A stretch of DNA of 64,000 nt from Exiguobacterium sp. s193 (GTDB taxonomy: Bacteria; Bacillota; Bacilli; Exiguobacteriales; Exiguobacteriaceae). The stretch is taken from positions 310,001 through 374,000 of the forward strand of contig NZ_JACSMR010000002.1 in assembly GCF_018618755.1 (NCBI RefSeq), written 5' to 3'. The notes beneath the pieces were generated by a model. That model worked only from the letters and a program-made list of their open reading frames with translations, had not been told where the DNA came from and did no database searches. The translations under genes were made by a program, and so were the position numbers. Positions 9,693 through 18,266 of the stretch are shown here, piece after piece (positions within the stretch are counted from its first letter, which is position 1; every line of letters starts with the position of its first letter).

Positions 9693-9729
9693 GGCGAGAG
9701 CGGATGTACCATCTGCTCTCGTCTTTTTT
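9693..9729 (+). terminator. Terminator after the histidine kinase
   Basis: Stem GCGAGAGC-GAT with ATCTGCTCTCG around a short loop, followed by a run of six T. Confidence 0.85.
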
Positions 9730-9824
9730 GTGTGATTTAAAATAAAACATACACTTTTGTGTTAAACCGCAGGAGATGGGGAAAAAACAACTAACGGTTC
9801 AAAAATAAGAAAGGATGTTGACCG

Positions 9825-9851
9825 ATGCGAAAAATCCGCCCTCCTTGTTGA
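9825..9851 (+). other. Eight-codon mini-ORF (leader peptide or broken 5' end)
   Basis: AGAAAGGA lies 8 nt before ATG at 9825, which opens MRKIRPPC then TGA. It is in the same frame as the following MFS gene. Codons after the TGA (IQENIWKLYMMRF) read like a normal MFS N-terminus. Either the TGA is a nonsense mutation or the peptide is a leader whose Pro-Pro-Cys-stop end affects translation. Confidence 0.4.
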
Positions 9852-9884
9852 TCGACGATACAGGAAAACATTTGGAAACTGTAT

Positions 9885-11000
9885 ATGATGCGGTTCGCGA
9901 CCGCCTTCATCCCTGCCTATGTGATTGAGCGTTTATTTTGGGAAGCGCGTGGGATGAGTGTTCTCGATGTAATCTATGCGGAAATTGTTTTTGCGTTGAC
10001 TCAATTGTCGCTTGAACTGCCGTTCGGACGGGCCACCGATAGCTTCGGTCGAAAGTGGTTTCTCGTCTTCGGGATGGTGGCAGAATGTTTGTCCTTCGCG
10101 ATTCTATTGAACGCGTATACGTTGGCTGCTTTTTTAAGTGCGATGGTACTCGCGGGAATCGGGGCTACTGCCATCAGTGGGACAGAAGAAGCCTTCTTAT
10201 ACGAGACGCTCGAACAAATCGGTCGGGTCGAGCGATTCGAACGGATAGTTGGTCGACTGAATGCAGTCAGTCTCATGACAGCGGGACTGGCTGCCCTCAC
10301 CGGCAGTTGGTTAACGCAGTCCACTGCGTTTGAATTTCATTACACGATAGCGCTTGTCAGTTTAATGAGTGCGGCACTCATCAGCCTGACGTTACGCGAA
10401 ACGCGCTCGGAGGTTGAAGAATCGACCGCCCGTCCGCTTCGTCTCGTTTGGCGAGAACTGAGAACACGCCCCATTTTAATCCGGATTTTTCTGTTCAGTA
10501 TCGTATTCGGGACGACGATTAATTTCATCGAAGAATTTTGGCAATTGTCGATGCGGGATCGGGGAATTCCTGTGACTGGATTCGGTCTCGTGTTCATTTT
10601 TATTATGGTGGCACAAGGCGCCGGCAACCTATTGCCGGCGTTGAAGAAGGGTTCGTTGAAGGCAAAGTTGAACGGGATGTTAATCGTCTTTTTCGTAAGT
10701 GTCGTCAGCTTTTCATTCACGGAAGCGGTGAGTCTCATCTTCCTGTTCGTGACGTTTCTGTTATATGGTCTGTCGGAGCCGATGACGAGCAGTCTCTTGC
10801 AAACTTATGCTGCGGCAAAAGAGCGGGCCACGATTGTTTCGTTTGTTGCCTGGCTAGAGAGTATACTGATCATCGTCGTCGGTCTTGGATTCGGATTCGT
10901 CAGTGAGTGGGTGAGTTTGAATATGGCGTATGTGTATCTGTGTCTCGTATCGTTCGTTCTTTGGTTATGCGTTACGTGGTTAAGCAGACGATGGGAATGA
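9885..11000 (+). CDS. MFS transporter, N-terminus probably interrupted
   Basis: Twelve-helix-type major facilitator protein of 371 aa as it stands, somewhat short for the family (about 390-410). Motif A is GRATDSFGRKW after TM2. The only in-frame ATGs, 9885 and 9888, lie inside what looks like the start of TM1 and lack a good ribosome site. Upstream in the same frame, after a TGA at 9849, there is STIQENIWKLY, typical of the segment before TM1 in this subgroup. The gene may therefore be a nonsense-damaged pseudogene, or be translated by re-initiation after the mini-ORF at 9825. Substrate unknown. Confidence 0.65.
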   Translation: MMRFATAFIPAYVIERLFWEARGMSVLDVIYAEIVFALTQLSLELPFGRATDSFGRKWFLVFGMVAECLSFAILLNAYTLAAFLSAMVLAGIGATAISGTEEAFLYETLEQIGRVERFERIVGRLNAVSLMTAGLAALTGSWLTQSTAFEFHYTIALVSLMSAALISLTLRETRSEVEESTARPLRLVWRELRTRPILIRIFLFSIVFGTTINFIEEFWQLSMRDRGIPVTGFGLVFIFIMVAQGAGNLLPALKKGSLKAKLNGMLIVFFVSVVSFSFTEAVSLIFLFVTFLLYGLSEPMTSSLLQTYAAAKERATIVSFVAWLESILIIVVGLGFGFVSEWVSLNMAYVYLCLVSFVLWLCVTWLSRRWE

Positions 11001-11054
11001 CGCGGATCGTCGACGGTTTCGTGGGAACGATTTCCGTGTCTTAGAAAACAACGA

Positions 11055-11096
11055 AAACGCCGCTGATTCCGTATTAAAAACGGGTCAGCGGCGTTT
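11055..11096. terminator. Bidirectional terminator
   Basis: Perfect 12 bp stem AAACGCCGCTGA (11055-11066) with TCAGCGGCGTTT (11085-11096) between convergent MFS genes. Confidence 0.85.
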
Positions 11097-11161
11097 CATT
11101 GTGAAAAGACGAAGTGTCTCTAACACATGCCTTCAGTTGAATGTTTAAAACGAACCATTAC

Positions 11162-12340
11162 TTAAGAAATCCGTTGTGTCCGTTCAGCTGATGGTTGCTT
11201 GTGTAATTGGCGTGCCGGACGAATCATCAGCAGAGCAATGATGCTCGCGATGAGATAGACGACTTCGATGCTCAGCCAATCGGCGAGAAGACCGAACAAA
11301 AGACTACCGAAACAAAAGCTGACTGTATAGACGGTCTGCTGGACACTGTAAACGTAGGGTAACTTTGCAATCGGTGTATCGGCTTGTAGGCGCGTATTCA
11401 ATTCAATCGCCCGGAGTTGACTGGCATATCCCTGGATGATGCATGCAATCAAGGCGACTACCACATGAGGAGCAAATCCGAATAGAAGTGTCGCGGCAAT
11501 CGAAAGAAATACACTGATTTGAAGCAGTGATCCTTCCTGTCGGCGTCGCAGCATCTGATAACTCCCGACAATCATGCTGAGCAGGTAAAACGCATTCAAG
11601 ATGCCCCACCAACTGTCGGAGACATGCAGGTGCGTATCGATGTAGACGAGGAACAACGCTGAAATCCAGGCGGTACTCGCAAAGGCATCGATGCCGAGCA
11701 ATGCCGTATTCAAACGGGCAGATAAGTGAGTCCGGGTATATTGGACGCTCGAACGAAAAGACGGTTCAAAGCCTTCTTCTTCGATCGGTTTTTCAAGCGA
11801 GCGCACTTGATAACGAAATAACGCCGTTCCGATACTTGCAAAAAGAAAGAGCAGTAATGAGACGAATAAGACGGACTGGGGCGACCCTGTACTGACTAAA
11901 ATTGCGCCGAGCGGCCACATGATCAGTTGGACGACTTGATTCGTTCCTTGGACGATGCTGTTGGCTTTTTGGAAATCGGTCGTGATTTGCGGAATAAAGG
12001 CACTTTCAATCGGTCGGGCAAAGCCGTCGAGAAAGGCAATCCAAACCACGAGAATGAGCAACGCGACGAGTGGTAAATCAAGCAGGACGATCAAGGCGAG
12101 CGAGAGGGTCTTAATGAGCTGGCTGAGCAACATAAGCGTTGCATGGGGCATCTGCTTCGCAAGGCGGGCGAAAAAGAAGCCGCTGACCATCATGCCTGCC
12201 GTTACGGCAATCGGAAAGAGCGCAGCTGTGCTGGCCTGTCCTGTTTGTTGATACAAGGTAGCGATGAGGGCGACGATGTAGAGCGCGTCCCCTGCATTCG
12301 CTATCCACTGGCTGACCAGTAAAGTCGTAAAACGGTTCAT
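11162..12340 (-). CDS. MFS transporter (12 TM)
   Basis: Major facilitator protein of 392 aa with about 12 helices, of the macrolide-efflux/MefA-like shape: it begins directly with a helix (TTLLVSQWIANAGDALYIV) and has the conserved acidic D in that first helix. Likely an exporter; substrate unknown. GGAGG lies 9 nt before the ATG. It has its own consensus promoter with an inverted repeat at the start point, so it is probably transcribed separately from the operon upstream on the same strand. Confidence 0.85.
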   Translation of the reverse strand: MNRFTTLLVSQWIANAGDALYIVALIATLYQQTGQASTAALFPIAVTAGMMVSGFFFARLAKQMPHATLMLLSQLIKTLSLALIVLLDLPLVALLILVVWIAFLDGFARPIESAFIPQITTDFQKANSIVQGTNQVVQLIMWPLGAILVSTGSPQSVLFVSLLLFLFASIGTALFRYQVRSLEKPIEEEGFEPSFRSSVQYTRTHLSARLNTALLGIDAFASTAWISALFLVYIDTHLHVSDSWWGILNAFYLLSMIVGSYQMLRRRQEGSLLQISVFLSIAATLLFGFAPHVVVALIACIIQGYASQLRAIELNTRLQADTPIAKLPYVYSVQQTVYTVSFCFGSLLFGLLADWLSIEVVYLIASIIALLMIRPARQLHKQPSAERTQRIS

Positions 12341-12418
12341 CTAAAAAACCTCCACATCAATCATATTTAGTTAGTGGTTAGGAGTTTAGATGAATTTACA
12401 TTGGACAGCCTCATTTCG

Positions 12419-12430
12419 GTCAATTTTGAC
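12419..12430 (-). promoter_or_regulatory. Inverted repeat at the transcription start
   Basis: GTCAA-TT-TTGAC lies just downstream of the -10, where a bound repressor would block initiation. No regulator gene adjoins it. Five-base arms are short, so chance is possible. Confidence 0.35.
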
Positions 12431-12433
12431 TAA

Positions 12434-12462
12434 AGTATATAAGGAAAATAATGGATTGTCAA
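12434..12462 (-). promoter_or_regulatory. Consensus SigA promoter of the MFS gene
   Basis: On the minus strand, TTGACA and TATACT are separated by exactly 17 nt, close to the ideal vegetative promoter. Confidence 0.8.
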
Positions 12463-12483
12463 TTTCCTTTGTACGAAGTGCCC

Positions 12484-13614
12484 TTACACCGGCCGCTGTT
12501 TCCGTAAGGCACGCATGTTCAGGAGGACGAAGACAAGCATAAATCCGCCAAGGACCATAAGATCGAGCCAAATTTCACGGAAGTCGTACCCGCGAATCAT
12601 GATGTTTTGCAGGGCATCGGCGGCATAGGTCAACGGCATCAGCCGATTGATGACTTCGACCCAGGTCGGGGCATCCGTCAAATCGAATAGACCGCTGAAA
12701 AAGATTTGCGGGACGATTGCGAGCGGGATGAACTGAATCAATTGGAATTCCGTCCGTGCGAAACTCGACAGCAGTAGTCCGAGTGCCAGAGCGACGCTTG
12801 CCGTCAATAAATTGACGAAGAGTAACAGAAAATAGTTGCCTTGTTGTGTCACGTTTAAGATATTAACGATGAATAATTGTATTAAAATCGTCTGGATCGT
12901 GACGAATAAGAAAAAACCGACAAAATATCCGAAGACGATGCTCGACCGTCTGAGCGGAGTAGCAAGGGTCCGCTCGAGCGTCCCGCTGGACCGTTCACGG
13001 AGGAAGCTGACCCCGGCGATGATGAAGACGAATAAAAAGATGAAAAATCCCATCAAGGCAGGCGCGATTTGGTCAAACAGTTCCGCATCTTGATTTCCGT
13101 ATAAAAAGCGGATATCTGGTTCCGTCATTGATTGTGAAGCGGTAGGGGGGACGGTCAAGTTCTGATTCGTCAATTGTTCGAGCCGTCGTTGCAGTTGATT
13201 AACCGTTTCACGTAACTGTGCATTCGCTGTCGTCGCTTGTTTCATCTCGATTGCTGTTAAGGTTTCGCGGATGACCTGAATGGCGTGGGCATTTTTAGAG
13301 ACGTCGCCGCCTTCAATCAAAATGTCTGGGGCATCATCCCGGTACGTGATCAATGCCTCGATGTGTTGATCTTCCATCGCTTGTTTACCGTCCGCATAAC
13401 TCGGATAGGTCGTCGTCGCCGTTTTCGATGCGAGAACCTCGTCAAACGTTTCAGGTAGGTCGACGGTGCCAATCGTGACTTCGTCCGAACTCGAACCGAG
13501 GATTGACGATAATAAAAAGAGGACGAACAGGGGGGCGAGGAACATCATCGCAATTGTCCGCTTGTCCCGAAAAATTTGCGAGATGACACGTTCTGCTACG
13601 GTCAGTGTCTGCAT
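12484..13614 (-). CDS. ABC-2 type transporter permease
   Basis: Membrane subunit of a drug/antibiotic-type ABC exporter, 376 aa. One N-terminal helix (IAMMFLAPLFVLFLLSS) is followed by a large extracytoplasmic region with a short coiled coil (about residues 120-150), then five helices in the C-terminal half, the standard ABC2_membrane_3 plan. The start codon overlaps the ATPase stop as TGATG, with GGAG upstream, showing coupling. Last gene of the eight-gene minus-strand operon. Cargo is unknown. Confidence 0.88.
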   Translation of the reverse strand: MQTLTVAERVISQIFRDKRTIAMMFLAPLFVLFLLSSILGSSSDEVTIGTVDLPETFDEVLASKTATTTYPSYADGKQAMEDQHIEALITYRDDAPDILIEGGDVSKNAHAIQVIRETLTAIEMKQATTANAQLRETVNQLQRRLEQLTNQNLTVPPTASQSMTEPDIRFLYGNQDAELFDQIAPALMGFFIFLFVFIIAGVSFLRERSSGTLERTLATPLRRSSIVFGYFVGFFLFVTIQTILIQLFIVNILNVTQQGNYFLLLFVNLLTASVALALGLLLSSFARTEFQLIQFIPLAIVPQIFFSGLFDLTDAPTWVEVINRLMPLTYAADALQNIMIRGYDFREIWLDLMVLGGFMLVFVLLNMRALRKQRPV

Positions 13615-14324
13615 CAGACTCGCTCCTTTCGAATGAAGGCTTCATCGATTGAACCGAATCGCTGAATTAATTCCGCGGGCGTCCCGGCGTCGATCAATCG
13701 CCCATGTTGAATCAATAATAAACGATCGCACCGCTCGGCTTCATCCATGACGTGTGTCGTGACAAGGATTGTGACGCCAGACTTCCGCAGTTGGTCGAAC
13801 TCATGCCAAAACGTTTTCTTGAGGGCGGGATCAATTCCGACGGTCGGTTCATCAAGCAGAAGCAAAGTCGGTTCATGAATCAAGGCGATTGCAAGACTGA
13901 GGCGCCGCTTCATCCCGCCGGAAAATTGATGGATGGGGCGGTCGGCATCTTGCTTTAAGTCGACGAATTGGAGGACGGCTTCAATTCGGGTGCGGAGGCG
14001 GTCTTTTTTTAAGCCGTACAGCTTGCCGAAATAGCGTAAATTGCCTCGTGCCGTCAAATCCTCATACAAGGCATCGGCTTGCGCCATATAGCCGATTTTT
14101 TCTGCCTGACGTAACGACGGTTGCTCTGATCCGAGTACCGTGACGGTTCCGCTTGACGGGGTTTGGAGACCGATCAGCGATTTGATTAATGTTGTTTTAC
14201 CAGATCCGCTTGGTCCAATCAGTCCGACGATTTCACTCGGACCAATCGAAAAATTGACATCCGTCAACACGTCGATTTTTCCGAAGCGTTGGGAATAGTT
14301 CCTGACTTCAATCATCATTTTCAC
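13614..14324 (-). CDS. ABC transporter ATP-binding protein
   Basis: Cytoplasmic ATPase of 236 aa partnering the downstream ABC-2 permease. Walker A is GPSGSGKTT, the signature is QFSGGMKRRLSLA, Walker B is LLLLDEPTVGID and the switch His is in VTTHVMDEAE. The GGMKRR signature is typical of DrrA/CcmA-type exporters. Several ATGs cluster at the start; AAGGG suits the first. It lies 44 nt after the half-size MFS gene and overlaps the permease. Confidence 0.92.
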   Translation of the reverse strand: MKMMIEVRNYSQRFGKIDVLTDVNFSIGPSEIVGLIGPSGSGKTTLIKSLIGLQTPSSGTVTVLGSEQPSLRQAEKIGYMAQADALYEDLTARGNLRYFGKLYGLKKDRLRTRIEAVLQFVDLKQDADRPIHQFSGGMKRRLSLAIALIHEPTLLLLDEPTVGIDPALKKTFWHEFDQLRKSGVTILVTTHVMDEAERCDRLLLIQHGRLIDAGTPAELIQRFGSIDEAFIRKERV

Positions 14325-14368
14325 GTCCCTTCTCTCTTTCTATACCCTCAAACCGGAGCAGGGGAAGC

Positions 14369-14920
14369 TTACTTTTTTTGTCCAGTCGCAGACGGGAGTA
14401 ACAGACGTAGTGTCGCGTAGAAATAACAGACGGAAATGATGTAAAACAGACTGCCGATTGTCAAGAAGTCAATCAGGTAACCGGCGAGGATGATGCCTCC
14501 GGCTGACCAAAGTGACGTTTTAAAATGATAGCCCCCGATGTGACGGCCGACGACGGCCGTGGCAATCTCCTGCCGGGCGAGGACGGTTTTTTCCGTATTC
14601 TTCTGGATGGCACCAAGGAGACCCATCGCGATTTGAATGAAGTAGACATGACTGATTGCCGTCACGACAGGGATGTACAGGAGCAACAGTGCCATGCCTA
14701 GCGTATGGACGACAAGTAAGACCCGGTCCCCGAACCGGTCACTGAAACGACCGATGGCTAAGTAGGCGAAAGCGGACGTCACGGTAAAGAGACCGTAAGC
14801 GAGTCCGAACTGAGCATACGAGTCACCCAGTTCGCGAATCAAGAGCAAGTAAAAGGGGAAAATGACGCTACTGCTCATCAAAACAATACTTTGGACACGG
14901 AGAAACAGCGGATAGTTCAT
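14369..14920 (-). CDS. Half-size MFS-like membrane protein (6 TM)
   Basis: A 183 aa protein with about six helices matching only the N-terminal half of a major facilitator: motif A is GRFSDRFGDR, between TM2 and TM3. It has a proper ribosome site (AAGGAG) and a clean stop, and no second half follows in any frame, so it is either a natural half-size member that dimerises or an old truncation. It starts 11 nt after the FAD oxidase stop and is therefore in the operon. Function unknown. Confidence 0.7.
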   Translation of the reverse strand: MNYPLFLRVQSIVLMSSSVIFPFYLLLIRELGDSYAQFGLAYGLFTVTSAFAYLAIGRFSDRFGDRVLLVVHTLGMALLLLYIPVVTAISHVYFIQIAMGLLGAIQKNTEKTVLARQEIATAVVGRHIGGYHFKTSLWSAGGIILAGYLIDFLTIGSLFYIISVCYFYATLRLLLPSATGQKK

Positions 14921-14931
14921 AAAAAATCTCC

Positions 14932-16359
14932 TTACTGGAAGTAGTCGATATAAAACTGATTGAGGAAAACGGCGTGTGGGTCATACTGCTTCTTGGCCGC
15001 TTTAAACGCTGTCGCGTGCGGATAGGCACGATTGAATTGTTGGCGCGTCGCAAACGGGTAGTACGGTAAATAGTAGCTTCCATCCGCATCGAGTGTCGCA
15101 TCAATCAGCTTTTGAATGACACGTTTCGTTTTAGCGAGCGACGCCGGATCGGTTTTCGTATGGATGAGCCAGACGAGTGCGAACATATCCTGTTTCGCAT
15201 AGGACAATGCGGCCGTCTCATCCTGTTCGACGTAGCGAATCGTGATGTTCAAGACGTTTAAATCATCCTGCGTTAAGATCGAGCGGATGCGATTGATGTA
15301 CGGGACAAACGCATCGACCGGGATGAAATATTCCTGCAACAGCTCGGTTCGCCCCGGGTTCGTGTACTCCATGAAGGCGCTATCTGACCGCATGACGTTG
15401 TTGCGTGATTCATCGGTACCGGTCTGGTTTAAGAAGTAGGATTTTTGGAACGACCACAGCTGGTTCTTTCCGAAATCACTGTAGCGTGAGAGACCTAACA
15501 AGGCTTTCGGTAAGGCGATGATGGTTTCTTGTTTCAACGGTTCGTCTTCAATCGGAACCGTACGGCTCGACCGCAAATAGTTCGTCAGATACATGTCACG
15601 GAAAAATCCATCGGGTGCAACTGAAATCCGGCCGATGTGCATCCGGACCGCATCGTTTCCTAACACGTGTTTCCGAAAATAAGCCGGGTAATCTTCGTAC
15701 GACAAGGCAATCGTCTGTTGCTGATACCATTCGTCTTGCGTCAACTGTAAAGTGACGTCGAGGATGATACCGAACAATCCGTAACCCCCCGGGACAAGGT
15801 GGAACAAGGCGTTATTTTCGCTGCGGCTGACATTCAAGATGGTACCATCCGCTGTCAACAAGCGAAACGAATCGACCGTATCCAGTAAGGAACCATAGCG
15901 GATATCCCGACCGTGCACGTTGACGCTCAGCGCACCACCCACCGTAAAGATATTTTGCGACTGCATGACTTTGATGGCGAGACGGTCGGGCTGGATTTTT
16001 TGTTGGATGTCGGCCCAGGTGACGCCACTTTGGACGGTGATTCTGCGTTGTTTCGGTTCATATCTTAAAATCCGATTGTACGATTTCATATCGAGAACGG
16101 TTGCACCCGGGAGATAGGTCTGGCCGCCCTGGCTGTGCTGCAGACCGGCAATCGAGACATGTTGCTGTTTCGCGGCGAATTGCCGAATCCAGTCCGTTAA
16201 GTCGCTCGTTGACGTCGCCGCTTGGATTTGTTTGACATGCATCGGCAAAATTCGGGATTGGTCCGACACGGTGACTTCACGTTGTTCGTAAGATACATAA
16301 GACAAGCCAAATGCCGTCATATAGAGAACAATGACGGCACAGGTAAACATTCGCTTCAT
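14932..16359 (-). CDS. Membrane-anchored FAD-binding oxidase (PCMH/VAO fold)
   Basis: Predicted flavin oxidoreductase of 475 aa. A signal-anchor (about residues 3-20) directs it out of the cytosol, followed by a PCMH-type FAD domain: HSQGGQT, VLDMKSYN, TVQSGVTWADIQ and VGGALSVNVHGRD are the usual FAD-contact stretches, and GGYGLFGIILDV closes it. The C-terminal domain resembles the D-arabinono-lactone/DprE1-like oxidases. Substrate unknown. The start overlaps the permease stop as ATGA behind AAGGAG; an in-frame extension upstream lies wholly within the permease gene and is rejected. Confidence 0.82.
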   Translation of the reverse strand: MKRMFTCAVIVLYMTAFGLSYVSYEQREVTVSDQSRILPMHVKQIQAATSTSDLTDWIRQFAAKQQHVSIAGLQHSQGGQTYLPGATVLDMKSYNRILRYEPKQRRITVQSGVTWADIQQKIQPDRLAIKVMQSQNIFTVGGALSVNVHGRDIRYGSLLDTVDSFRLLTADGTILNVSRSENNALFHLVPGGYGLFGIILDVTLQLTQDEWYQQQTIALSYEDYPAYFRKHVLGNDAVRMHIGRISVAPDGFFRDMYLTNYLRSSRTVPIEDEPLKQETIIALPKALLGLSRYSDFGKNQLWSFQKSYFLNQTGTDESRNNVMRSDSAFMEYTNPGRTELLQEYFIPVDAFVPYINRIRSILTQDDLNVLNITIRYVEQDETAALSYAKQDMFALVWLIHTKTDPASLAKTKRVIQKLIDATLDADGSYYLPYYPFATRQQFNRAYPHATAFKAAKKQYDPHAVFLNQFYIDYFQ

Positions 16360-17381
16360 AACTTCTCCTTTGGCGTGTGGCGTAAGACGGAATCGAACGG
16401 ACCTGTCAACTGTGTCGCAGCGGCTTCTGCCTGTGCGACCGGTTCCGTGAAGAGTAGCTGTTCGCGCCGTAAGCGGTAGGCACGCTCGAGGCGGCTCGTC
16501 AATAAGTTCCCGAAAAAGACGAGCGCTGCCAGGCTGATTGCCGGAATCAGGAACAGGTGATTGATCCAAGAAACGGCTGTGAACTGGAAGTAGTAAAAGC
16601 CGAACTGGGAAGACCATTCAAACATCGTCGGTGAAACATCATTTGCAAAGCGAGCCAGTGTGCCCCCGAAAAATAACCCGAACAAGGACAGGTGGATCAA
16701 GACCATTAACGTCTGGACGAACTGTTGCATAAAGACGATGGCGAGCGTCGGTAAGAGGTGTGGCCAAATGTGTGTTCTGAATTGATAGGCAGAACTGCCG
16801 CCAAGCGTCCGGGCGACGATCATGAATTCTTGTGTCAACAAGTGACGCGTTTCACTGACTAAATACATCAGTAAGGCCGGTAACCCAAGTAAAATCAGCA
16901 AACCCGTCTCGAACAGGACGCGAGAAGACAATGACGGAATGTCTTCCGGACTTGCAAAAAATAAGCCCGTCACCAAAATGAAGTAAGCCAGTAATGAAAT
17001 CGGTAAAATCAAAAAGCCGTCAAGAACGGTACGGATCACCGTATTTAATGTCTTGCCCCGAAAAGCGAGCGGGACTCCGATCAACAGAGCAAGCAGGATT
17101 CGCCCGAAGGCGACGGTGAAGCAAATCCCAATCGTCCATTTAGCACCGGCAATCATGATTTGGAACAAATCATTGCCCGACCGGTCGGTACCGAACCACT
17201 GCTCACTTGACGGTTCGAGCGGCGACGTCGCGAGGAATGTGCCATCGGCTGCGTACCGGTTCGAGATTTGATCGACTTGTCCATCACGAAACAAGGTATG
17301 TCCGACACTGAGCAGGAGAAGTGTCGCAAAAATCAGGATACAGCCCCAAAAGAACGGATCACGCAATAAGACACGTTTCAT
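16356..17381 (-). CDS. DppC/OppC-type ABC permease
   Basis: Inner-membrane permease of 341 aa from the peptide/nickel importer class. One N-terminal helix is followed by an extracytoplasmic stretch containing SEQWFGTDRSGNDLF, the family hallmark, then five helices and an EAA-like loop (MIVARTLGGSS...WPHLLPT). AAGGAGGGG precedes the ATG at 17381, which overlaps the upstream permease stop. No substrate-binding protein or OppD/OppF ATPase gene is present in the operon, so energy source and cargo are unclear. Confidence 0.85.
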   Translation of the reverse strand: MKRVLLRDPFFWGCILIFATLLLLSVGHTLFRDGQVDQISNRYAADGTFLATSPLEPSSEQWFGTDRSGNDLFQIMIAGAKWTIGICFTVAFGRILLALLIGVPLAFRGKTLNTVIRTVLDGFLILPISLLAYFILVTGLFFASPEDIPSLSSRVLFETGLLILLGLPALLMYLVSETRHLLTQEFMIVARTLGGSSAYQFRTHIWPHLLPTLAIVFMQQFVQTLMVLIHLSLFGLFFGGTLARFANDVSPTMFEWSSQFGFYYFQFTAVSWINHLFLIPAISLAALVFFGNLLTSRLERAYRLRREQLLFTEPVAQAEAAATQLTGPFDSVLRHTPKEKL

Positions 17382-18244
17382 GAGACCCCTCCTTTCCAAG
17401 CATTTGGAATACAAAGCTCAACAATCAAGTCAATCAAAAAAAACGGTAAGTAAATCAAGAGCAGCGTCACAAGCAGGACGGGGAGGTCTGGATTTGAAAG
17501 GACGAACCGAAACAACCCCTGGACATTGAATGTGTATTCGATGACGACGAGACTTGATAAAATCGTGATGACGTTGGCGCGGAAAAACAAATAAAACCGA
17601 TAGAATAAATTTGGAATCAAGTGGGACCAGAATAAGTGATTCGCATTTGTTCCTTTGGCACGGGCCAGTTCGATATAACTGGCACTTTCCTCTTCTTGAA
17701 TCTGTCCCGTCAACCATTTGATGAAGAAGAAGAGGGTTGTCAGCGACAACGTCAGAATCGGAAGGAAACGGATTGAATCAGCAAAACCGCCGGCGACTTC
17801 GATTTGGTCGAATCCGGTTGTCTTAAAAAGAACGATGATGATGTACTGTGAAAAAATCACCCAAAATAAATCCGGGACCATCTCGAGCACACGCGTCGTC
17901 TGCTTCAGCAAGCTACGTGTCCGCTGGCGTGCGCGATAAAAGAAAAACGCGTAGACAAGCGCGGCGATAAACGAACAGACAAGGGCACTACTGAAGATAA
18001 TCAGCGTCTCCTGGATGAACGGTTGTAAGTCCGGTAACAATGGACGGAGTTGTTGTGCCGTCACATTGTAATACAGAATCGGTTCGATACCGGTCAAAAA
18101 CAGGACTTGTTGTTTGAGCGCCTCCGTATAATTCGAAAAGTTCGGGCGTAACTGGACGATTAGTGCAGGTAGGGCACTGATGCACAGTAAAACGACCAAC
18201 GAGACGATAAACTGAAGCGACTTTCGGATGACTAGGGAAACCAT
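17378..18244 (-). CDS. DppB/OppB-type ABC permease
   Basis: Inner-membrane permease of 288 aa, the expected partner of the DppC-type protein. It has about six helices and an EAA loop (YIELARAKGTNANHLFWSHL) before the last helices. It is shorter than typical DppB (about 305-335 aa), and its N-terminal region is divergent. GGAG precedes ATG 18244. The gene sits between DUF58 and the DppC-type permease with only short gaps or overlaps, so it is translated as part of the operon. Confidence 0.82.
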   Translation of the reverse strand: MVSLVIRKSLQFIVSLVVLLCISALPALIVQLRPNFSNYTEALKQQVLFLTGIEPILYYNVTAQQLRPLLPDLQPFIQETLIIFSSALVCSFIAALVYAFFFYRARQRTRSLLKQTTRVLEMVPDLFWVIFSQYIIIVLFKTTGFDQIEVAGGFADSIRFLPILTLSLTTLFFFIKWLTGQIQEEESASYIELARAKGTNANHLFWSHLIPNLFYRFYLFFRANVITILSSLVVIEYTFNVQGLFRFVLSNPDLPVLLVTLLLIYLPFFLIDLIVELCIPNAWKGGVS

Positions 18245-18266
18245 ACTAAAAACTCCTTTGTGAGCG

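Noticed and set aside
10340-10738. Minus-strand ORFs inside the MFS gene
   Set aside because: Typical shadow ORFs of a GC-biased third position; no ribosome site or recognisable domain.
16360-16617. N-terminal extension of the FAD oxidase reading frame
   Set aside because: Lies wholly within the DppC-type permease gene; the ATGA overlap with AAGGAG fixes the start at 16359.
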